This document shows, piece after piece, positions 15,560-23,626 of a DNA stretch of 64,000 nucleotides (within the stretch, counting starts at the first letter, position 1; each line of letters starts with the position of its first letter). The translations under genes were made by a program, and so were the position numbers. Under the pieces are notes generated by a model. That model was not told the origin of the DNA. It saw only the letters and a list, made by a program, of their open reading frames with translations, and did no database searches. Source of the stretch: Hymenobacter translucens (lineage in GTDB: Bacteria > Bacteroidota > Bacteroidia > Cytophagales > Hymenobacteraceae); assembly GCF_020685205.1 (NCBI RefSeq), contig NZ_JAJERB010000010.1, positions 1-64,000 of the forward strand. Reading direction: 5' to 3'.

Positions 15560-16627
15560 ATGCATACATCGCCTTTCCTAGTGCCAGCAGCAGAGCCATC
15601 GGGCCGGGCTCGGTTGGGCTACCTAGTGGGTGACGTGATAGAGTATGGGGCGCGGCTCGGGTTTGATTTTGCCCAACCAGCAGCTATTAGCGCGCATTAC
15701 GTGGCAGGCCTGTTGCCGGCCCGCGCTACGCGGGCCCGGATATTCAGGGCCCGTTTGGAAATGGACGGGTCATTGGTTCGCCAGCCCGATTTGGTCCTGC
15801 CGCCCCACCTGAAGGTGTGCGCTCTAGCCCTGCACGGGCCGTATCTCTATGTGGGCGGAGCTTTCGCCTGGCCACGCCGGTCAGCAGTCCGTGCCGGCGC
15901 GACTGGTGGGCGGCTGGACATGCGCGAAGAGCAGCCCCGATGGGAGCCGCTGGTCCTGCCCGGTCCCTGCGAGCCGGGCAAGGCGATTGACGATGTACTA
16001 GCCGATGACCAGAACCTGGTCCTGGTTGACAACATTGTCTTTCCCAAGTACCTGTTCGTTTATCCTTGGCCGTCGGATGGCTGCCTGCCTGCAGACCCGC
16101 AGGTTGTGGAACTGCCTTTCAGTCGGGTGTATGAGCACATCGAGAAAGGCCAAATGAGCGCTGGTTACGTGGCATTGCTTTCCACAAGCGCCGGTGAGGG
16201 CGGGGTGGGCATCTACGTCTCGGTGCTGCGGCGAGGGGACTGGGCACCGGTAGTAGTGTTTGCGTTTGAACAGTCCCGTACTGAAATCTGGGACCAGGAA
16301 CTAGCCGGTGAGTCACCGTCCCTGGATGAACGTCCGTTTGACCTGGCCCTGCAGGACCATAAGTTGGTGCTGGCCTGCAGTGGGGCGCTGCTGTACGTCG
16401 ATTTGCAGGCGTTTCCATCCCCACCTGCTCCCGTGCCAAGCGCGGAAGCCGATTGTCCAGAGGTGGACCTACGCCGCCGCACTGCCTTTCCCGGGGGCCA
16501 CTGGCAAACGCTGGCTCCGCATGAGCAGCCCGAGCGCATTCGCTTTGTGGCTCCGGGCCGCTTACTCTTGGCCTCCAAGGGAGACGGGTCTCAGGCCTCG
16601 GGCCGCGCCTGGCTGCAGAGCATGTAA
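15560..16627 (+). CDS. Hypothetical protein, beta-rich
   Basis: 355 residues, not recognised. The sequence alternates short hydrophobic strands with loops (LKVCALALHGPYLYVGGAF, DQNLVLVDNIVFPKYLFVY, YVALLSTSAGEGGVGIYV, DHKLVLACSGALLYVDL, GRLLLASKG), spaced about 45-60 residues apart. This resembles blades of a beta-propeller. No signal peptide, so cytoplasmic. It is a single plus-strand gene amid minus-strand plasmid genes, with high GC content, consistent with a cargo gene. The propeller suggestion is inference from strand periodicity only. Confidence 0.6.
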   Translation: MHTSPFLVPAAEPSGRARLGYLVGDVIEYGARLGFDFAQPAAISAHYVAGLLPARATRARIFRARLEMDGSLVRQPDLVLPPHLKVCALALHGPYLYVGGAFAWPRRSAVRAGATGGRLDMREEQPRWEPLVLPGPCEPGKAIDDVLADDQNLVLVDNIVFPKYLFVYPWPSDGCLPADPQVVELPFSRVYEHIEKGQMSAGYVALLSTSAGEGGVGIYVSVLRRGDWAPVVVFAFEQSRTEIWDQELAGESPSLDERPFDLALQDHKLVLACSGALLYVDLQAFPSPPAPVPSAEADCPEVDLRRRTAFPGGHWQTLAPHEQPERIRFVAPGRLLLASKGDGSQASGRAWLQSM

Positions 16628-16698
16628 TTCCCCAGCGTTCCTCAAATGCTTGAACGCTAAGCGGCCTTGTCAGCACCGAATTAGTTATGGCAACTTCC

Positions 16699-16899
16699 TT
16701 AGGAAGCAGGAGCTTCGACCTCGGCTAAAGGCACGTCGTATGCTTCCGCGGCCTGGGCCGGCGTGAACATTCCCATCGCCACGGTAGAACGGGCGGTCTG
16801 CACCCGGTGGCGCTGCTCGGTTTCCGCGTCGACCGTGAACTCCCTGTGCATGGCCTCCGTCAATTCGTCCTGTAAAGGTCGCTGCTTCCGTTGTTTCAT
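16699..16899 (-). CDS. Small hypothetical protein
   Basis: 66 residues. A basic N-terminus (MKQRKQRPLQDE) is followed by a helical part with an HTH-like segment FTPAQAAEAYDVPLAEVE, which resembles the second and third helices of a small DNA-binding domain. It follows the HTH gene at 16957-17307 in the same direction by 57 bp. A regulatory or antitoxin-like role is possible but unproven. Confidence 0.5.
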   Translation of the reverse strand: MKQRKQRPLQDELTEAMHREFTVDAETEQRHRVQTARSTVAMGMFTPAQAAEAYDVPLAEVEAPAS

Positions 16900-16956
16900 A
16901 TCTGAAGGTATATCTGCGCGTTTGTTCGCCTAAGTAGATGAAAGGTAAATGGGGCC

Positions 16957-17307
16957 TTATTTGCTTGGCTTGGGCTGCCTTTTAGGGGCTGCCTTTTTTG
17001 CTGGTGGTAACACCACTGCTTCCACTTCTGGCTCGGCAGTTGATTGCGCGGGCCGACTCTGATACTCGTCGCGGATAAGGTCGAGCAGCTGTTGCTCCGG
17101 CACCCGAAGCAGCGCGGACAATGCCAGCAGTTCCTTAATGGTTAGCGTCTCGGGCTCCTTCATGCGGCGCTGGGCCGTGCGGTGGTTGATATCCAGCCCC
17201 TCGCTGAACTGCATAATCTTGGTACCGGTCTGCCGTAGCAGCTCTGTGAGAGTGCTGGCGGTGACGGTTGCGGCCTGAGCTTGAATAGAAATGAGGTGGC
17301 GGGTCAT
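16957..17307 (-). CDS. Putative HTH DNA-binding protein with basic tail
   Basis: 116 residues. Residues about 15-75 look like a Cro/C1-type helix-turn-helix: STLTELLRQTGTKIMQFSEGLDINHRTAQRRMKEPETLTIKELLALSALLRVP, where the turn and recognition helix (NHRTAQRRM) and the final leucine-rich helix are in the expected order. The last 20 residues are a lysine/proline-rich tail (KKAAPKRQPKPSK) suited to binding DNA. It is in a minus-strand group with 17316-17822 and 17832-18110, spaced by 8-9 bp, so these are probably cotranscribed. Confidence 0.65.
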   Translation of the reverse strand: MTRHLISIQAQAATVTASTLTELLRQTGTKIMQFSEGLDINHRTAQRRMKEPETLTIKELLALSALLRVPEQQLLDLIRDEYQSRPAQSTAEPEVEAVVLPPAKKAAPKRQPKPSK

Positions 17308-17315
17308 GAGTAGGG

Positions 17316-17822
17316 TTATTTTCTGCTGGGGTGGGGAAGCACTGGGTTTTGAATGGCCCGCATTTCGGGTCCTGGCTTTTCGCCCAGTAGGAAGCGCTCC
17401 AGCAGCTGGCCCGCGTATTCCGGGTCGAGCGGCTCCCGATGCGCGCCAATAAAGGTAAAACCACCGAACAAGTCCCGGGCACCGTGCACAAAGCGGTACA
17501 GGAAGTAACTATCGGTCTTGGGGTACACGTAGCGCACCACTAGCACCAGCTCGTTGGGGGCAATGCCGTACTCGTCGCAAATCTTGGCTGCCAGGTTTTC
17601 CGCGCAGTCAAGAATGCCAGACCTTCCTGCTGCCGGTAGTTCCGTTGCAATGGCCCATCCATGGGCCGGATGTACCACCAGGTCGCATCTGGTCGGCTGC
17701 GCTCGGATATCGAAAAAATGGAATGGGTGGGCTTGTTGGAGGCCAGGAATGCTAAGCAAGGTTTCCAAATGTGCGGGAAGTCTGGAATGGAAAATCAGGT
17801 GTTCTGTTTGGTTTACGCACAA
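17316..17822 (-). CDS. Hypothetical protein
   Basis: 168 residues, not recognised. Alpha/beta with conserved-looking motifs such as FDIRAQPTRCDLVVHPAHGWAIATE and LVLVVRYVYPKTDSYFLYRFVHGA, no signal peptide. Gene spacing of 8 bp to the HTH gene downstream and 9 bp from the gene upstream suggests an operon. The strand pattern loosely resembles a small nuclease or sensor fold, but there is no motif strong enough to call. Confidence 0.6.
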   Translation of the reverse strand: MCVNQTEHLIFHSRLPAHLETLLSIPGLQQAHPFHFFDIRAQPTRCDLVVHPAHGWAIATELPAAGRSGILDCAENLAAKICDEYGIAPNELVLVVRYVYPKTDSYFLYRFVHGARDLFGGFTFIGAHREPLDPEYAGQLLERFLLGEKPGPEMRAIQNPVLPHPSRK

Positions 17823-17831
17823 ATGAGGGCA

Positions 17832-18110
17832 TTAGTAGGGATAAGCAGGATGAGCCGGTGGACCGGCCTGTGATTCCTCGCTAGCCAGTACGGCATCCTC
17901 CCATCGCTCACTTTCCTCCAGGGCCAACCTAGCCCAATGAAATACCTGCTGCGCATCAGAAGCGGTCATCATCATCTGCTTGGCCTTCTGCCGGCGCTCG
18001 GCAGAGAAAGCAGGGTGAATGAGTACATCCGAAAGCCGGGCTCTGGCAGCTTTCAGCGTAGGCCGGTTAGCAATAAAGTGGGCGGTAGGGAAGGAAACAG
18101 CCATAGCCAT
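17832..18110 (-). CDS. Hypothetical small helical protein
   Basis: 92 residues from the ATG at 18110 (a second ATG is 6 bp inside; the open frame begins at 18182). Helical and charged (TLKAARARLSDVLIHPAFSAERRQKAKQMMMTASDAQQVFHWARLALEESE), ending in a proline-rich tail. No family recognised. It is the first gene of the 16957-18110 operon. Upstream, 18111-18219 presumably holds its promoter. Confidence 0.55.
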   Translation of the reverse strand: MAMAVSFPTAHFIANRPTLKAARARLSDVLIHPAFSAERRQKAKQMMMTASDAQQVFHWARLALEESERWEDAVLASEESQAGPPAHPAYPY

Positions 18111-18219
18111 ACTTTGCACAATGTACAAAAACAGATTGCACTCACTACAAACATCATTCGAATAAACCCGATTGCCAAACATCCCGGCCGGCCACTGGCC
18201 AACCGGGATGCTGCGAGTA

Positions 18220-18849
18220 TTACTTCATCATTTTGGACTTCATCAGTAGCACCGGGCCGGCAACCACGTCCACGGGGGAATAGTGGTCAAGCGGGTAGGT
18301 TTCATACCAAAGGGCCGTAGCCAGCGGGTTGATGGGCCGCTCCTTGAATTTGCCTTCGTCGTCGAACACCAGAATCCAGTCCTGATAGGCTCCGTGCTGG
18401 GGATGATGCACGTCGATGTAGTCGCAGCTAAGGGCCGCGTATATCTGTTCCAGCTTGAAGGTCTTTCCTTTCGTGGGCCGGATTTCCTGAATGCTCCCGT
18501 CAACCCCTAGCAGCATGGCTGCGCCTTCGGCCGGAAACATGGCGCGGTGCTGGCTGGCGAAGTACTCACCAAGGGCACTCACGGTAGGCAATTGCTGCCC
18601 GTCCTCTAATTGAAAAGAACCGTGCTCATAGGCATGAATCACGTACCGCCTGCCGGTGGTCCCACACAAGGCCACAATGCACGACCGGTCGGGTTGCTCG
18701 GGCTGCACCTGCACAAACAGACGCGGGGGCAAGGGCTTCCAGCAGGGCTGGCCTTGCTCGTTGCCAACTAGTATCTGGCTGCTGTGCAAGCTGAATAAAA
18801 GAGGCTCGGCTGGGCGAGTAGTGACGGCGGTCCGGGTGGTCTGTTCCAT
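18220..18849 (-). CDS. DUF3846-like plasmid protein
   Basis: 209 residues from the ATG at 18849; upstream codons in the same frame belong to the conserved leader B rather than to the protein. The C-terminal 100 residues match DUF3846: GSIQEIRPTKGKTFKLEQIYAAL, then YIDVHHP, WILVFDDEGKF, PINPLATAL and VDVVAGPVLLM, which is the family order of a leading strand, a helix, a conserved N-x-x-A motif and the final G-D/P-V-L strand. DUF3846 proteins are typical of plasmids and phages and have no assigned function. It shares its promoter/leader with ardC, which links it to early or entry functions. Confidence 0.65.
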   Translation of the reverse strand: MEQTTRTAVTTRPAEPLLFSLHSSQILVGNEQGQPCWKPLPPRLFVQVQPEQPDRSCIVALCGTTGRRYVIHAYEHGSFQLEDGQQLPTVSALGEYFASQHRAMFPAEGAAMLLGVDGSIQEIRPTKGKTFKLEQIYAALSCDYIDVHHPQHGAYQDWILVFDDEGKFKERPINPLATALWYETYPLDHYSPVDVVAGPVLLMKSKMMK

Positions 18850-18951
18850 TACAATAAGCGTTTTAAATGGGTGTTTGATTCTTATTAGGAAACGCTTAGG
18901 TTTTTTCATTAGTTGCATTTTATACAATTATTATTCGTATTAAATACAAGT
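18850..18951 (-). promoter_or_regulatory. Shared promoter/leader, copy B
   Basis: Minus-strand promoter/leader nearly identical to copies A and C over about 40 bp, with the same two dyads 22 bp apart (TTGTAT...AATACGA and TTGTATAAAATGCAA). The leader here forms a longer hairpin, AAGCGTTT pairing with AAAACGCTT, just before the ATG at 18849. Confidence 0.7.
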
Positions 18952-18957
18952 ATAAGA

Positions 18958-19267
18958 GCAAAAAAAGCCCCGCTAGCTATAGCAGGGTGTTGTTAAACAA
19001 ATAGGTCAAAACCTCCGACTCGGAAGCCAGACAGCTTGAATGCTGCTGATAAGGCACAAATGCGCCGTAAGAGTAGCGAGTGTTGATTGTTTTACATGTC
19101 CCTTAATACAATCGACATAGAATAGCGAAAACGAACATTTACGCTATCGTTTTAGCCGCATTTCGGGTAATAAATTGTAAAACAGGGTGTTGATAAGAAT
19201 TTTAGGCGACTGTGCCCCTAGGTCGGAGGTTTTCCCCTATTTGTTTAACAACACCCATAGCAGGGCT
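18958..19267 (-). terminator. Intrinsic terminator split by a MITE
   Basis: Removing the 18985-19256 insertion and one copy of the ATAGCA duplication restores a minus-strand hairpin, AGCCCTGCTA and TAGCGGGGCT around a 4-nt loop, followed by a run of T residues (18960-18966 on the plus strand reads as A's). It would terminate transcription from the gene at 19299-19514. As it stands the hairpin arms are about 270 bp apart. Confidence 0.6.
18985..19256. mobile_element. 272-bp MITE with 35-bp terminal inverted repeats
   Basis: The ends, beginning GGGTGTTGTTAAACAAATAG, are inverted repeats of 35 bp with two mismatches. A 6-bp direct repeat, ATAGCA, flanks both sides as a target-site duplication. 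The interior is too short and stop-rich to encode a transposase, so it must have been moved in trans. The family of the parental transposase is unknown. Confidence 0.8.
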
Positions 19268-19298
19268 CTCAGTTCAGATGCATTAGAAACAAGCTGGC

Positions 19299-19514
19299 TT
19301 AATTGCTCTGGGCCTTCGGCTTAGGTGGTGTCCAATCTATCCACGTTCGTTCGGTTTGACAGCAAGTACACTGCATTAACAACTCGGTGGTCATAGGGTA
19401 CACCTCCAGCACTTCCGTGTGGGCATGGAGCGTGTCGTCGCCGCACGTTTCGCAAGCGAGTAGCTCCGTGCCGGCAAGCTGGTCCTCTAAAAAGGTTAAT
19501 TCGTCGTCCTCCAT
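19299..19514 (-). CDS. Small zinc-ribbon protein
   Basis: 71 residues. Two cysteine pairs, C-E-T-C (about 22-25) and C-T-C-C (about 49-52), separated by 23 residues with an HAH segment between, fit a zinc ribbon or similar metal-stabilised fold. The N-terminus is acidic. No named family. It lies 18 bp downstream of the Fic gene in the same direction, so it probably belongs to that operon, and its terminator has been disrupted by the MITE. Confidence 0.6.
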   Translation of the reverse strand: MEDDELTFLEDQLAGTELLACETCGDDTLHAHTEVLEVYPMTTELLMQCTCCQTERTWIDWTPPKPKAQSN

Positions 19515-19532
19515 GACGGTAAGTTACGAGGG

Positions 19533-20909
19533 TTAGCGTTCGATGCCGCCACTGCTGCGGCCAGCGCTGGAACCGCTGCGCTCCTGGGCAGGAGCTTTTT
19601 CCAGAACCCGGGATGAGGTACGCAATTCATCCAGAAACTTGTTGCTCCCCATCCCGGGCAACTTCTCGGCCGCCTCAAGCGCCTTCTTAAAGCTCTCGGC
19701 GTTGGGTCCGACTATCACCGGGTTGCGCTCGACGTCTTTTGCTACCTCCCGCAAGCGGGCACCGGCCGGGCTCTGCCCGTGTGCTTCCAGTGCTTCGGCC
19801 ACTTCGCGGGCAGCGGTGGCAAATACGGGCTGGGCCTCCGCATGACTTTTGAGCATTACAGCAGTCGGCTGCTTCTGTCTTTGCGGGGCTACCAGCTCCT
19901 TGCCTTCGGCCAGCTGTAGCACCTGCACCGAGGCCACTTTCAACCGCTGGGCGTCGGCTAAGTCGAGCGGGGTATCCTTCATGGCCGGGTGCTTTAGAAT
20001 CTTATCCGCGGCCTGCTGAAACTCAGTAATGGCCTCGCCCTGGATGGCTTTGGGGTCCCGGTTCACGGCTTCGACCTGCTGCCCCAGTTTGATGCCTTGC
20101 TCCCGGTTACCGGCTCCGGGCATGTTGGCCACAATGCTGGCTGCCCGGTAGCCAGTCACCTCCAGCTCCCGCCGCGCATCCATCGCCTTCATGGCCGGGC
20201 TTAGCTCCGGGGTGGGCGTAACTGCTTGGCCGGGGTCGCGCAACCTCTCCCCTTCTGCCCCCGGGGTTGGGGTAATGATTTGCTGAAACATCGCTTTCAG
20301 CGGCTGCAGATTCTTCTCGGCTTCGGCCGGGGGGTACTGTCGCACGATGGCCAGGTCCCGGCTGCGGTTTAGAATCTCAGGACTCGCCCGATTGAAGTCC
20401 ACGTCGTAGCCCGCCTCTTTACCAAGCTGCGTAAACGTTGCCTGAATTGTCCGGCCATTCCCGTCCCGGAACGCGTGGGTGTGGTTGTACTGGTCGAGGT
20501 AGTAGGCAGCGCGCTCGGCAAACTGGTCGGGCGACAGGCCTTTCAGGTTGTTCTCTTTCTTGAGCTGCGCGCCGATGGCATCCAGTCGCTCAGGGATTTC
20601 CTTGTATGGAGCGTAAGTCATGGTTTCCCGGAAGCCGGTGACTCTGGTGTCCTTGTGCCCCTGAAACTCGCGGTCCGCCCGGGTTTCCCCAGCCCACTGG
20701 TATACGCCACCAAACAGCCGCTCGTGGACCTGCTTCAGGTGGGCCTGGTCATACTGCCCGCCCGGGATGCCGCCTTGCTGATTGAGCAGCTTCAGACGGG
20801 GAATGGAGGAGTCCGATTCAGCTTGCGCCAAATCCTGATGGTTGGTAATCCCGAGCTTGTTCAGCCGAACGCCGTTCTCGTCGCTGAACTGGTCATTGAG
20901 CACTGCCAT
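19533..20909 (-). CDS. Fic domain toxin (AMPylase), VbhT-like
   Basis: 458 residues. The N-terminal 210 residues form a Fic domain: LFGGVYQWAGETRADREF (the flap region) and the active-site loop H145-A-F-R-D-G-N-G-R-T (145-154), matching HxFx(D/E)GNGR with the usual Pro replaced by Ala; the catalytic His is kept. Fic enzymes transfer AMP from ATP to target hydroxyls. Residues about 215-458 are a long helical extension with a serine/arginine-rich end, unlike any domain I can name. In VbhT and Bep proteins a C-terminal BID domain serves as a type IV secretion signal. The start overlaps the antitoxin gene stop, and the coupling-protein gene is next upstream, so delivery through the conjugation machine is plausible but inferred. 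Confidence 0.85.
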   Translation of the reverse strand: MAVLNDQFSDENGVRLNKLGITNHQDLAQAESDSSIPRLKLLNQQGGIPGGQYDQAHLKQVHERLFGGVYQWAGETRADREFQGHKDTRVTGFRETMTYAPYKEIPERLDAIGAQLKKENNLKGLSPDQFAERAAYYLDQYNHTHAFRDGNGRTIQATFTQLGKEAGYDVDFNRASPEILNRSRDLAIVRQYPPAEAEKNLQPLKAMFQQIITPTPGAEGERLRDPGQAVTPTPELSPAMKAMDARRELEVTGYRAASIVANMPGAGNREQGIKLGQQVEAVNRDPKAIQGEAITEFQQAADKILKHPAMKDTPLDLADAQRLKVASVQVLQLAEGKELVAPQRQKQPTAVMLKSHAEAQPVFATAAREVAEALEAHGQSPAGARLREVAKDVERNPVIVGPNAESFKKALEAAEKLPGMGSNKFLDELRTSSRVLEKAPAQERSGSSAGRSSGGIER

Positions 20910-21178
20910 TAGTACCCATCGTTCGTGGGAGAGCCGGCAGCTGCCTTAGCCGCGTAGCGGGCCTTCAGCATCTCGTCGGTCATCTCAATGACCTGCTCGA
21001 TGGTCAATTCCCCGTCAACGTGGCGCTGCATCAGGGCCAGGGCCTCTGGGCTGGGTGCGGGACCGTTGCTCATCATCGTGGCAATGGCGTTGTTGCTGTC
21101 GTGCTCACGCTGCTGGCGGGCGGCTAACTGCTCGGCATTGAGGCCGGCCGGAGCGGGCGCAAAGAAGGCTTTATTCAT
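20909..21178 (-). CDS. VbhA-like antitoxin of the Fic toxin
   Basis: 89 residues. From about residue 26 it follows the VbhA antitoxin family: NNAIATMMSNG, then PSPEALALMQRHVDGELTIEQVIEMTDEMLK, including the GEL turn between the last two helices. In the family the inhibitory helix carries (S/T)xxxE(G/N), whose Glu blocks ATP binding by Fic. Here the equivalent segment is T34-M-M-S-N38-G39, with Asn in place of the Glu. Binding to Fic is probably retained, but inhibition may be weaker or work differently. Its last base overlaps the toxin start, the normal antitoxin-first order. Confidence 0.75.
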   Translation of the reverse strand: MNKAFFAPAPAGLNAEQLAARQQREHDSNNAIATMMSNGPAPSPEALALMQRHVDGELTIEQVIEMTDEMLKARYAAKAAAGSPTNDGY

Positions 21179-21248
21179 GGCTCTTGGGGAAAGGTATGTG
21201 GTACTTCTATAACGTAAAAACGGCCTTAAACATCACTTCTAGGCCGTT

Positions 21249-23576
21249 TTAGGCATCAATTTTTGTCCCTCCTGCTAAGGTGTTTACGTGCTTGGCCAAA
21301 GTTTCTTTTACCTCCTGGCGCACTCGCAGGAAGTTCTCCTGCACCGTGCGGGAAAGGGCGCTGGCCGGGTCTTCGTTGGGGCCACCGAAGCTCACCATCT
21401 GATGCAGGGGAAACTGCTCCGGCGTGACGTCAGCCCGGGAAATGGTGCCTTGAAAAAAGGTGCTGCCGGTTTCCACGGTCTGCCCGATAAATTCGCCCTG
21501 CTGCAGGCCAATGGTGTCCTGCACCCGCACCAGGCTGCGCTCCTGGTAGCTGGTGCTCTGGTTGGTGGAGTTGTTGCGCGCTCCCCTCCCATGGCTGGTG
21601 CCGGTGCTGGTGCTCACCATTTCCTTGTCCTCCCGACCCACCAGTTCGGAGATGAACTTGGCCGTCTCCAGCGAGTTCACCTTGCCGAAAAACTGGTTGT
21701 TAAGGTTGGAAACCATGACCTGCATCTTCTCCTTGCCGTAGGCGTCCGTCATTTGGCTTAAGTCCTGCGTCATGTACACCATCGCCACCTTGTTGCTGCG
21801 GGCTGTGGCTGGAATCACTTCCAGCCCCGGCACGTAGATGGTCGCGGCCTCATCGAGAAACACGTAGCTGCGGTGCTTATTCTGCTGGTTCATCAGCTTC
21901 AGGGCCACCGTCACCACGCAGCTGACGACCGGCGAAAACGTATCCTTCAGCGTCGGGTCGTTGCCGATGCACAGCAGCTTGGGGCTTTTCCTGTTGTTCA
22001 GGTCCAGCGAAAAGCCTTCCTCGTTTTCCTCATCCGGGGTCAGCACCCACACCACCTCGGGGCTGTTAATCTTGGTCAGGTTAACCTGCAGGGTGCCCAG
22101 TACCGCGCCCACTTGCTTGTCGGCTTTGGTCTGGACCGCCGAGATAAGGCTGCGGGCCTGGTCACCGCACTCCAGGTCGGTTTCCAGCATGCTCAGCACG
22201 TGGGTGTAGTCCTTGTACATCGCCGTGGCCACGACGTGGGGAATGGTGCAGTATTGCGGGTAATGCTTCTTGTAAAACCAGATGATGCCGGTCAGATAAG
22301 CGACTGAGCTGGTATCAAAGAACTCCATCTTGCGAATGCTGGACGGGTTCAGGTTGTTGATAATGGCCTTGCTGTACTCTTCTGCAAAGGCCACCACCGG
22401 CATATCGGCCGGCCGCAGCGGGTTTACCCGCTCACTGCGCGTCAGGTCCCGGAAGTTGATGATGTGCAGCTGCACGGGCGGCTCCTCAGCTGGCAGCGGC
22501 TCGGGCTTGGTGAGCAGAGCCGTCAGTTTGGCTTGCAGCTTGCCCTGAAAACTGTCCGCGTAGCTGTCTGCCTGCTTGCTTTCGCGTTCCTTCCGGCGCT
22601 CGGCCAGTACCAGGGCTTTCTGCATCGCCTCGGCCAGCACTGGGAACTTGAAGTCGTACACCAGGCCGGCGAAGTTCTTGTAGGCAAACTGCTCAATCAG
22701 GGGCTCCCCTATCGAGTAGGTCTTGCCCGCACCGGCGCCGCCGAGGACCATGGTGCCCCGGAATGGATTGGCTATCGTAATCCAGCCCCCGTCCGCCGTG
22801 GGGAAATACACCGCATCCGGGCTCTCCACCTTCCGGCGCTCGGTGCTTAGCCCAAAGGCCGGCTTTTTCGTTGTTGCCCACAGCAGGCCCACTAGTCCCC
22901 CACTGCCCAACACGGCAATGGTGGCCCCGGGATAGCCAAACTCGATGAAGCCCGGGGTGTAGTGGTGCATGTTAAGCAGCGCGTAGCCAGCTGTCAGGAA
23001 TACGGCCCCGCACAAGCCCGCCACGATGCGCAGGGCCTTAGGGTCGATAGGTTTACGCTTGGCCTGTCCGGGCTTCGCCTCAGGGGCTTTCTGAACGAAT
23101 ACCAGCACAAGCCCGGCCAGCAGCAGCAGCGCCCGAAGGTACACCCCCGCTGGCCCGTAGAACCTGGCCGCTTTCACCAGCAGCTTGCTGCCAATGCTGC
23201 TGCCTGCTTTCGCTAAGGCATTGGTCCCGGTTTTGGTTTTGGCAAGCGCCTGGTCGGTGGAATGCGTGAGGGCTACCGCGCCGCTCGCGGCCCCCTCCCC
23301 TATCACCGGACCGGCCGCTGCGGCGGCTTTGGCAATGCGCGCCTGCCGCTGACGCTCCGCTATCCGCGCCGTCGTGGCGGCCAGGCGCTGCTTGGGGGTC
23401 AGGCTTTCAGTCGGCGCTTCAGCCGCCTGGACAAGCTGCACGCGCCGGGCCTCCGCAAGTTCGGGCCCGTGCATGAGTACGTAGTAATCGCCGCCGATGA
23501 TGGCCAATAGTAGCAGGACCATAATGAATCCTGCGTTTTGGGTGCTGGCCGCGGGCCGGGGTGCTGGACTGCTCAT
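21249..23576 (-). CDS. Type IV coupling protein (VirD4/TraG family)
   Basis: 775 residues. An N-terminal region with three to four membrane segments (about 15-35, 130-165, 185-200, 215-235) is followed by the hexameric ATPase: Walker A VLGGAGAGKTYSIGEP at about 277-292, and Walker B YVFLDEAATIYVPG at about 565-578, then the TARSNKVAMVYMTQDLSQM segment typical of coupling proteins. It recruits the relaxosome to the type IV secretion channel and drives DNA transfer. Complete by family length. It is upstream of the Fic module and 50 bp downstream of the relaxase gene, forming a mob operon (BfmA, relaxase, coupling protein). Confidence 0.9.
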   Translation of the reverse strand: MSSPAPRPAASTQNAGFIMVLLLLAIIGGDYYVLMHGPELAEARRVQLVQAAEAPTESLTPKQRLAATTARIAERQRQARIAKAAAAAGPVIGEGAASGAVALTHSTDQALAKTKTGTNALAKAGSSIGSKLLVKAARFYGPAGVYLRALLLLAGLVLVFVQKAPEAKPGQAKRKPIDPKALRIVAGLCGAVFLTAGYALLNMHHYTPGFIEFGYPGATIAVLGSGGLVGLLWATTKKPAFGLSTERRKVESPDAVYFPTADGGWITIANPFRGTMVLGGAGAGKTYSIGEPLIEQFAYKNFAGLVYDFKFPVLAEAMQKALVLAERRKERESKQADSYADSFQGKLQAKLTALLTKPEPLPAEEPPVQLHIINFRDLTRSERVNPLRPADMPVVAFAEEYSKAIINNLNPSSIRKMEFFDTSSVAYLTGIIWFYKKHYPQYCTIPHVVATAMYKDYTHVLSMLETDLECGDQARSLISAVQTKADKQVGAVLGTLQVNLTKINSPEVVWVLTPDEENEEGFSLDLNNRKSPKLLCIGNDPTLKDTFSPVVSCVVTVALKLMNQQNKHRSYVFLDEAATIYVPGLEVIPATARSNKVAMVYMTQDLSQMTDAYGKEKMQVMVSNLNNQFFGKVNSLETAKFISELVGREDKEMVSTSTGTSHGRGARNNSTNQSTSYQERSLVRVQDTIGLQQGEFIGQTVETGSTFFQGTISRADVTPEQFPLHQMVSFGGPNEDPASALSRTVQENFLRVRQEVKETLAKHVNTLAGGTKIDA

Positions 23577-23626
23577 AGGTTCGGGAAGGGAAGTTTGTTT
23601 TGGTAGTATCCTGGTCGGCGGGCGCC

